Assembly: GCA_038040325.1 (NCBI GenBank)
Contig: JBBPIM010000004.1
Coordinates: 36,258 to 100,257, forward strand
Direction: 5' to 3'
Origin: Mayfieldus profundus
GTDB lineage: Bacteria > Actinomycetota > Thermoleophilia > Solirubrobacterales > 70-9
Length of the DNA: 64,000 bases
The position numbers and the translations under genes are program-made. Shown here piece by piece: positions 59,125 to 64,000 of this stretch; within the stretch, counting starts at the first letter, position 1, and each line of letters opens with the position of its first letter. The notes below the pieces were generated by a model that was not told the DNA's origin, did not search any database, and was given only the letters and a program-made list of their open reading frames with translations.

Positions 59125-60438
59125 TCAGCGCAGCTGTGCGAGCGCCTCGCGCGCCTGCGGCGCGTAAAGCGGGTTGAAGCGCGGGCTCTGGGACTCCAGG
59201 GTCGAGAGCAGACGCTCCGCCCGGTCCCCGTCCCCCGCAGCGAGCGAGATCATCCCCGCCCGGTAGAGGTAGTGCGGGTCGCGGGAACCCAGCCGCATCG
59301 CCTGCTGCGACCAGCGCAGCGCCGCCGGCTGGTTTCCGGCCTTGTGCAGTGACCAGGCCAGCGAGTCGGCGGTGGTGACGCTCGGCCGCACCGGCAGCGT
59401 GGCCCGCGCCAGCGCAACGGCCCGGTCCGGGTCGCCGTGCTCGGCCCGGAACAGGGCCAGCTCGGCGCGCACGTCGACCCCGTTGGGGATCTCGCGCCGG
59501 ATCAGCACTTCGGTGCGTGCGTAGGAGCGCCCGGCCGCGGCCTGACGCCCCTGGAGCTCGCGGATCTCGCCGATCGCGAGCGGGTAGTCGGCCACCGGCA
59601 AGGCCTGCTCGGCGGCACGGTAGTGGCCCAGCGCCGCGGCGTAGTTGCCGCGTGCCGCCTCGACCGCGCCGAGTCCGGCAAGTGCGCCCGGGTATCCGCC
59701 CGCGGTGGCGCCCTGCGCGCTGCGGTAGGCGCGCTCCGCGGCCGCGTAGCGGCCGCTGTCGAAGTGCAGCTTGCCGACCAGCGTCTGCACGTAGCTGAAG
59801 TCCTTGGAGCTGGAGCCGGCCGAGGCCGCCAGCTTCATCGCCGCCAGCGCCCCGGGCAGGTCGCCGTGCAGCTCGCGGAAGTAGGAGACGCGCGCGTACG
59901 GCGCCAGGCCGGGCTTGAGGTTCACCCAGGTCTGCAGCGTGCGCTCCGCCTGGGCGTAGCGGCCCAGCTCCACGTTGGCGTCGGTGAGGACGCCGTAGTT
60001 GCTGGCGATGCTGGGGTTGATCTGCCGGGCGCGCTCGCCGTAGCGCAGGCCGCCGCGGAAGTCGTGGCGCGCCAGCGCCAGCTTGCCCATCTCGGTGGTG
60101 GCGTCGAAGTTGTCGGGGTCGACCCGCAGCGCCTGGCGGAAGGCGTCCTCGGCGTCCTGGTAGTAGCCGCTGTCGGCGGTCTCGCCGACCTTGGTCAGAT
60201 AGGCACCGCCAAGGCTCACGTAGCCCTCGGGGTCGGAGGGGGTCTGATCGATCTGCGCACGCAACGCGGCGATCCGCTCGTCGGTGGTGGCGTCGGGCGC
60301 GATCGCGGTGGGCGCGGCCGCGGCCAGCGGCAGGCCGGTGCCGGAGTCGTCCAGTGCCCGCAGCGAGAAGAAGACGGCCGCGAAGGCGAGAAGCGCCGCG
60401 GCGAGCTTGAAGGGCAGTCGATCCCGGGTGAGTGTCAC
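59125..60438 (-). CDS. TPR-repeat protein, membrane-anchored or exported
   Basis: A 437-residue protein with one N-terminal hydrophobic segment (about 10-30; signal anchor) followed by an Ala/Pro-rich linker. About nine to ten TPR units follow (for example GYVSLGGAYLTKVGE, YQDAEDAFRQALRVDPDNFDA, GYPGALAGLGAVEAARGNYAAALGHYRAAEQ). It should act as a protein-binding scaffold outside the membrane. GTG 60438 has an AAAGGAC site upstream. It follows the DUF4331 gene by 88 bp that contain a strong 13-bp hairpin; the pair is a likely functional unit. Confidence 0.87.
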   Translation of the reverse strand: MTLTRDRLPFKLAAALLAFAAVFFSLRALDDSGTGLPLAAAAPTAIAPDATTDERIAALRAQIDQTPSDPEGYVSLGGAYLTKVGETADSGYYQDAEDAFRQALRVDPDNFDATTEMGKLALARHDFRGGLRYGERARQINPSIASNYGVLTDANVELGRYAQAERTLQTWVNLKPGLAPYARVSYFRELHGDLPGALAAMKLAASAGSSSKDFSYVQTLVGKLHFDSGRYAAAERAYRSAQGATAGGYPGALAGLGAVEAARGNYAAALGHYRAAEQALPVADYPLAIGEIRELQGRQAAAGRSYARTEVLIRREIPNGVDVRAELALFRAEHGDPDRAVALARATLPVRPSVTTADSLAWSLHKAGNQPAALRWSQQAMRLGSRDPHYLYRAGMISLAAGDGDRAERLLSTLESQSPRFNPLYAPQAREALAQLR

Positions 60439-60476
60439 GAGTCGTCCTTTCTGAAGAGGTCGTGTGGTCCGGGCCC

Positions 60477-60506
60477 GGAGGGAGGCCGCCGCAGCGGCCT
60501 CCCTCC
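60477..60506 (-). terminator. Strong 13-bp hairpin between the DUF4331 and TPR genes
   Basis: Perfect inverted repeat GGAGGGAGGCCGC / GCGGCCTCCCTCC around a 4-nt loop, about 20 nt after the DUF4331 stop. No T-run follows on the transcribed strand, so it may be a partial terminator, an RNA-processing or stability element that lowers TPR expression relative to DUF4331. Confidence 0.6.
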
Positions 60507-60526
60507 CTGGCACCGGTCGATCTGTC

Positions 60527-62095
60527 CTAGCTGGTCGCTCCCCCGCTTCCGCGACCGGCCCGGTAGGCGACGCCGACCGCGACAAGCGCGCCGACCGCGA
60601 TCAGGATCCAGACGATGGCGCTGGTGCCGCCGTCGTCCTCCTCGCTGGAGCCGGAGTCGCCCGAGCTCGAGGCCGAGAAGGCCGGGAGCTGGTCGGACCC
60701 GGCGCTGGCGAGGGCCTTGATCTGCGAGCCGTAGGCCGCATCGGGGTTGGCGCCCTGCTTCGGCGCGGCGACGTAGGGGAACGCGTCGAGGAACTCGACG
60801 TCGTTCTGATCCACGCCGTCACCGAGCGGGACCTTGTTGTTAACGAGCGCACCCGCGACGACCTGGAGGTCGATGTCGACCACGTCGTCGGTGAGACGAC
60901 GGCCGTTCGGGTAGCCCGCGTTGTCCTTGGCCAGGACACCGAGGCGATCAGGGTTGGACGACGGTGGGACGCCCAGGTTGATCTTCAGGGTGTCTGTGGC
61001 GTTCTTGCCGGCCTTGCCGGGGAACGCGTTCAGGCCCGGGATGCCCTGCAGGACCGCCTGGACGATGTCCGTGCGATTCTTCTCGGGCGCCCCGACGTCG
61101 AACAGGATGTTCAGCACCGCGGCCAGCTCCGGCTGCAGGACGTACTTGCCGTAGTTGGTCACGTCCTGGTCGGGAGTGGTGCGGTTGAACTTGTCCTTCT
61201 GGCCGAGCGGGATGATCACCTCGTTGACCAGCGGGTTGCCCAGGCGCGAGATCTGCGAGTACGCGCCGGAGCCGTTCCCGTTGACGTCGATGGTCTGGCG
61301 CTCGGTCGAGGACCAGACGCCGACCACGGCGTTCTTGGACTTGTCCGAACCGACGGAGTTGCCGTCGACGGTGACCTCGGACTCCGGCAGCTGCAGCACG
61401 GTCGAGTGGACCGCGTAGCCGGCGAGGTCGTCGACGCCGCCGCCCTTGTTGCCGAGGCCGGCGCCCGTCAGGTTGATCGTGTCGAAGATCCGCCCCAGGC
61501 TGGCGTAGAACGGGTCATCGCGCTGTCCGGCGAACACCTTGGCGCCGCCGGGCAGGCTCTTGACCGCCTGCGCCTGGACCTTGTCGTAGTCGGGGATGGT
61601 CTTCGGACCGACGTTGCTCGGCGGCGTCGGCACGTTGCGTGCCAGCACCTTCGAGCCCGTCACGTTCCCGTTGGACAGCTCCTCACGCGTCAGCGTGTAG
61701 GTCTGCACCTGGTTGAGGTTCGGCGAGTTGATCGAGTCGATCGGCTTGCCGAGCCCGTACAGGAACGAGTTGGGGTTGCGCACCTTCGAGTCGAAATCGA
61801 AGAGGTACTTGATGTCGGCAACCCCGTCACCGGTGTTGTCGATGTTCAAGTAGTAGTACGCGTTGTCGTCGAACTTGTAGAAGTTCGGGCCCCCGGCCGG
61901 GTCCTCGAAAGGAACCCAGTTGGAGACGATCGTCAGCGCGCCCGGAGCGTCCTCCGCCGTGAAGGCATAGAGGTCGGTGTCGTCGCCCGTTGGGTCGATC
62001 GACGAGAGCGGCGCCTCGCGGTGCGAGGAACCGATGCTCAGAGGCACTGCGATCGCAACTGCCACGAGGGCCGCGACGAGTGCGAGCTTCTTCAT
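60527..62095 (-). CDS. DUF4331-domain exported protein with C-terminal anchor
   Basis: A 522-residue protein. Signal peptide at 1-22, then SSHREAPLSSIDPTGDDTDLYAF, the hallmark opening of DUF4331. The rest of the domain includes DNAYYYLNIDNTGDG, NVGPKTIPDYD, FAGQRDDPFYASLGRIFD and VVDIDLQVVAGAL. An acidic Ser/Gly linker and one C-terminal helix (about 495-515) ending in a basic tail should hold it at the cell surface. Function of the family is not established. AAGGAGG lies 8 nt before the ATG, one of the best ribosome binding sites in the window. Its leader has a nested inverted repeat. Confidence 0.9.
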   Translation of the reverse strand: MKKLALVAALVAVAIAVPLSIGSSHREAPLSSIDPTGDDTDLYAFTAEDAPGALTIVSNWVPFEDPAGGPNFYKFDDNAYYYLNIDNTGDGVADIKYLFDFDSKVRNPNSFLYGLGKPIDSINSPNLNQVQTYTLTREELSNGNVTGSKVLARNVPTPPSNVGPKTIPDYDKVQAQAVKSLPGGAKVFAGQRDDPFYASLGRIFDTINLTGAGLGNKGGGVDDLAGYAVHSTVLQLPESEVTVDGNSVGSDKSKNAVVGVWSSTERQTIDVNGNGSGAYSQISRLGNPLVNEVIIPLGQKDKFNRTTPDQDVTNYGKYVLQPELAAVLNILFDVGAPEKNRTDIVQAVLQGIPGLNAFPGKAGKNATDTLKINLGVPPSSNPDRLGVLAKDNAGYPNGRRLTDDVVDIDLQVVAGALVNNKVPLGDGVDQNDVEFLDAFPYVAAPKQGANPDAAYGSQIKALASAGSDQLPAFSASSSGDSGSSEEDDGGTSAIVWILIAVGALVAVGVAYRAGRGSGGATS

Positions 62096-62103
62096 TGATG
62101 CGT

Positions 62104-62110
62104 CCTCCTT
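62104..62110 (-). promoter_or_regulatory. Strong ribosome binding site of the DUF4331 gene
   Basis: AAGGAGG, 8 nt before ATG 62095. It contrasts with the leaderless starts elsewhere and implies a transcribed leader. Confidence 0.65.
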
Positions 62111-62120
62111 GACGGCGGTT

Positions 62121-62173
62121 GACTGGCAAGAACCTGCGAGCCGGCCGCCGAATCCGGCCCTCGGTTGCCAGTC
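62121..62173 (-). promoter_or_regulatory. Nested inverted repeat in the DUF4331 leader
   Basis: Outer perfect 9-bp arms GACTGGCAA (62121-62129) and TTGCCAGTC (62165-62173) enclose a weaker CGAGCCGG / CCGG..CTCG stem. It lies 11 nt upstream of the ribosome binding site, so it could be an RNA stem controlling translation or a binding site for a dimeric repressor. Confidence 0.45.
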
Positions 62174-62309
62174 CTAACGGAGGCTCAGGAGGCGCAGATC
62201 AGTAAAAGGTGCTGCAAATAGTGATGTTCTGGGACCGAACCGCAATTGCGAATCCCTCTCAGTGCGACTCGCCTCGCTCATGCTCTTCGTCCGAAACGGA
62301 AGTGAGTGA

Positions 62310-62693
62310 CTACTCCGCTTCGACGGCTTCGAGAGCATCCTCGCGCCGCGGAAAGGTCTCGCAGCGAACCGGCTTGCCCTCGCGCATGGTCCAGAGGTGT
62401 GCGATCCGGTTCTCGATAATCGCGTCGGTTCCCGTGGGTCGTGCCTGGAAGCGCACGAACACCAAGATCCGATGACCACGCTCAAAGAACTCTTCGGGCT
62501 CAAAGACGGCTTCCTCGAACGGCGCCGTCATGTCCTCAAAAAATCGCCTGACCTCCTCGTGACCGCGATGGGTCCCGGCGCGAGTCGTCTTCCATTCAAG
62601 GTCCGGATCCATTGCGTCGAGGACGGCCTCCCAGTCTCCGCGGCTGCTGGCCTCGTAGGCAAGACGTAGCGTCTCGATATCCGCATGCGACAT
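62310..62693 (-). CDS. SnoaL-like / NTF2-fold protein
   Basis: A 127-residue small alpha+beta cone protein. ADIETLRLAYEASSRGDWEAVLDAMDPDLEW is the typical NTF2-like opening. HRGHEEVRRFFEDM and VRFQARPTGTDAIIENRIAHLWTMREGKPVR complete the fold. ATG 62693 gives the usual family length; an upstream ATG at 62771 would add 26 residues. Members range from polyketide cyclases to binding proteins, so no reaction is assigned. It lies alone between DUF4331 and clpC, on the same strand. Confidence 0.8.
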   Translation of the reverse strand: MSHADIETLRLAYEASSRGDWEAVLDAMDPDLEWKTTRAGTHRGHEEVRRFFEDMTAPFEEAVFEPEEFFERGHRILVFVRFQARPTGTDAIIENRIAHLWTMREGKPVRCETFPRREDALEAVEAE

Positions 62694-62810
62694 CGCCCGC
62701 AAGTATCTCGCGGCGAAGGCTCTATCGCTTCCATGCAGAGCGGAAGCGCCGGCGAACTCTGAGTTCAGCACCTGCAGGTGGGCGGAGGAGGCAGTTCTTC
62801 GCGCTGCGCG

Positions 62811-64000
62811 CTACTTGCCCGGCTCGTCGCCGGCCGAGGGCTCGTCGCCGCCCTCGTCTGAGCTCTCGTCGCCGCCGTCCTTGCTGGCGGCGACGCCGAC
62901 GGGCTCGGGCTTCTCCTCCGCCTTCTTGGCGGGGGCCTTCTTGGGCTTGATGATCGTCAGCTTCAGTGGGTGCTCTATCTCGTCGTCGTCCGACGCCGTC
63001 TCGTCGAGCTCGACCAGCACGGTCGATCCGCCGACCCTCTCGCCCCGCTTGAGCACCTCGTCGGCGAGCGGGTCCTCGACGTAGCGCTGGATCGCGCGGC
63101 GCAGCGGGCGGGCGCCCATCGAGGGGTCCCAGCCCTTCTCGATCAGCAGCTCCTTGGCCTCGTCGGTCAGCTCGAGCTGCATCTCGTGCTCGGCGATCTG
63201 CACCCGCACGCGGGCGATCATCAGGTCGATGATCTCCTTGATCTCTTCCTTGGTCAGCTTGTGGAAGACGATCACCTCGTCGATCCGGTTCAGGAACTCG
63301 GGCCTGAACACCTTCTTCAGGTCGCTCATGATCCGGCTCTTCATGTCCTCGTAGGACATCCCGGTCTCGTCCGACACGGTGAAGCCGATGCCGGTGTTCT
63401 TGGCGATCTCCGAGGCCCCGATGTTCGAGGTCATGATCACGATCGCGTTGCGGAAGTCAACGGTCCGCCCCTGGGCGTCGGTGAGCCTCCCGTCCTCGAG
63501 GATCTGAAGCAGGATGTTGAAGACGTCGGGGTGGGCCTTCTCGATCTCGTCGAGCAGCAGCACCGAGTAGGGCTTGCGCCGCACGGCCTCGGTGAGCTGG
63601 CCGCCCTCGTCGTAGCCGATGTAGCCCGGGGGCGAGCCGACCAGGCGCGACACCGCGTGCTTCTCCATGTACTCGGACATGTCGATGCGCACCATCGCCT
63701 CCTCGTCGCCGAACAGGAACTCGGCCAGGGTGCGGCCAAGCTCGGTCTTGCCGACGCCGGAGGGCCCGAGGAAGATGAACGAGCCGGCCGGGCGCTTGGG
63801 GTCCTTGATCCCGGCGCGGCTGCGGCGGATCGCCTTCGAGACGGCGGTGATCGCGACGTCCTGGCCGATCACCCGCTTGTGCAGCTCGTCCTCCATGCGG
63901 ACGAGCTTCTTGGTCTCGGCCTCGGTGAGCTTGAAGACGGGGATGCCGGTCCACATCGAGACGATGTCGGCGATCTCCTCCTCGCCGACCTCGGGGCGCT
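62811..64000 (-). CDS. clpC: ATP-dependent Clp protease ATPase subunit ClpC, C-terminal part
   Basis: The second AAA+ module and tail of a ClpC/ClpA-type unfoldase; the gene begins beyond the right edge. In the visible part: VIGQDVAITAVSKAIRRSRAG at the start of D2, Walker A GPSGVGKT, Walker B LLLDEIEKAHPDVF, sensor MTSNIGA, FRPEFLNRIDE and the D2-small domain ending GARPLRRAIQRYVEDPLA. It feeds unfolded proteins to ClpP. The last 65 residues are a long Lys/Glu/Asp/Ser/Gly-rich tail (from about KKAPAKKAEEKPEP) not seen in most ClpC proteins. Confidence 0.95.
   Translation of the reverse strand, partial: RPEVGEEEIADIVSMWTGIPVFKLTEAETKKLVRMEDELHKRVIGQDVAITAVSKAIRRSRAGIKDPKRPAGSFIFLGPSGVGKTELGRTLAEFLFGDEEAMVRIDMSEYMEKHAVSRLVGSPPGYIGYDEGGQLTEAVRRKPYSVLLLDEIEKAHPDVFNILLQILEDGRLTDAQGRTVDFRNAIVIMTSNIGASEIAKNTGIGFTVSDETGMSYEDMKSRIMSDLKKVFRPEFLNRIDEVIVFHKLTKEEIKEIIDLMIARVRVQIAEHEMQLELTDEAKELLIEKGWDPSMGARPLRRAIQRYVEDPLADEVLKRGERVGGSTVLVELDETASDDDEIEHPLKLTIIKPKKAPAKKAEEKPEPVGVAASKDGGDESSDEGGDEPSAGDEPGK

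Overview
The window is chromosomal DNA from a very GC-rich actinobacterium. The core gene set (ispD, carD, disA, radA, clpC), many small secreted repeat proteins and the codon use point to the class Thermoleophilia (Solirubrobacterales-like). That assignment is an inference from gene content, not a database match. Many start codons have no ribosome binding site. Instead they carry a TANNNT hexamer 6-10 nt upstream, the -10 signature of leaderless transcription known from actinobacteria.

Layout. (1) 1-7.3 kb, housekeeping: the 5' end of a PHP-family gene, a two-helix membrane peptide with a tiny leader ORF, a metallo-beta-lactamase-fold hydrolase, a DUF559 nuclease-like protein, then ispD, carD, disA, an NAD-dependent formate dehydrogenase and radA, all on the minus strand. 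(2) 7.3-17 kb, exported proteins: two alpha/beta hydrolases ending in RTX-like glycine/aspartate repeats, an aldo/keto reductase, a large sialidase-like repeat protein, and a trypsin-like protease sharing its C-terminal domain with that repeat protein. (3) 17-18.4 kb: a PAS-BTAD regulator and a 260-bp divergent control region.

(4) 18.4-55.8 kb: a large surface-glycan locus. It holds about a dozen GT2 and five GT4 glycosyltransferases or domains, two GT-C-like membrane enzymes, a DUF1616 protein, methyltransferases, an ABC exporter (Wzm/Wzt), two Wzx-type flippases and three GH26-like secreted glycosidases. Several proteins are unusual fusions: a sugar-phosphotransferase-type membrane front end joined to a dolichol-phosphate-mannose-synthase-like GT2, two GT2-polysaccharide deacetylases, GT2-GT4, and methyltransferase-like plus aminoglycoside-phosphotransferase-like kinase. 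The right part has grown by duplication, with two GT2+flippase modules and three GH26 copies.

(5) 55.8-64 kb: a frameshifted YdjM-like membrane protein, a neutral-ceramidase-like enzyme, a Fur-family repressor, a TPR protein, a DUF4331 exported protein, a SnoaL-like protein and the C-terminal part of ClpC. In many Gram-positive relatives clpC and radA-disA-carD-ispD lie close together. Here about 55 kb of exported-protein and glycan genes lie between radA and clpC.

How the genes may work together: cytoplasmic GT2/GT4 enzymes build glycans on polyprenyl carriers. Wzx flippases or the Wzm/Wzt pump move them out, GT-C enzymes and deacetylases modify them, and secreted GH26-type enzymes trim beta-mannan-like chains. 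The PAS-BTAD protein next to the first glycan gene is the obvious candidate regulator. No tRNA, rRNA, CRISPR array, integrase or transposase was recognised.
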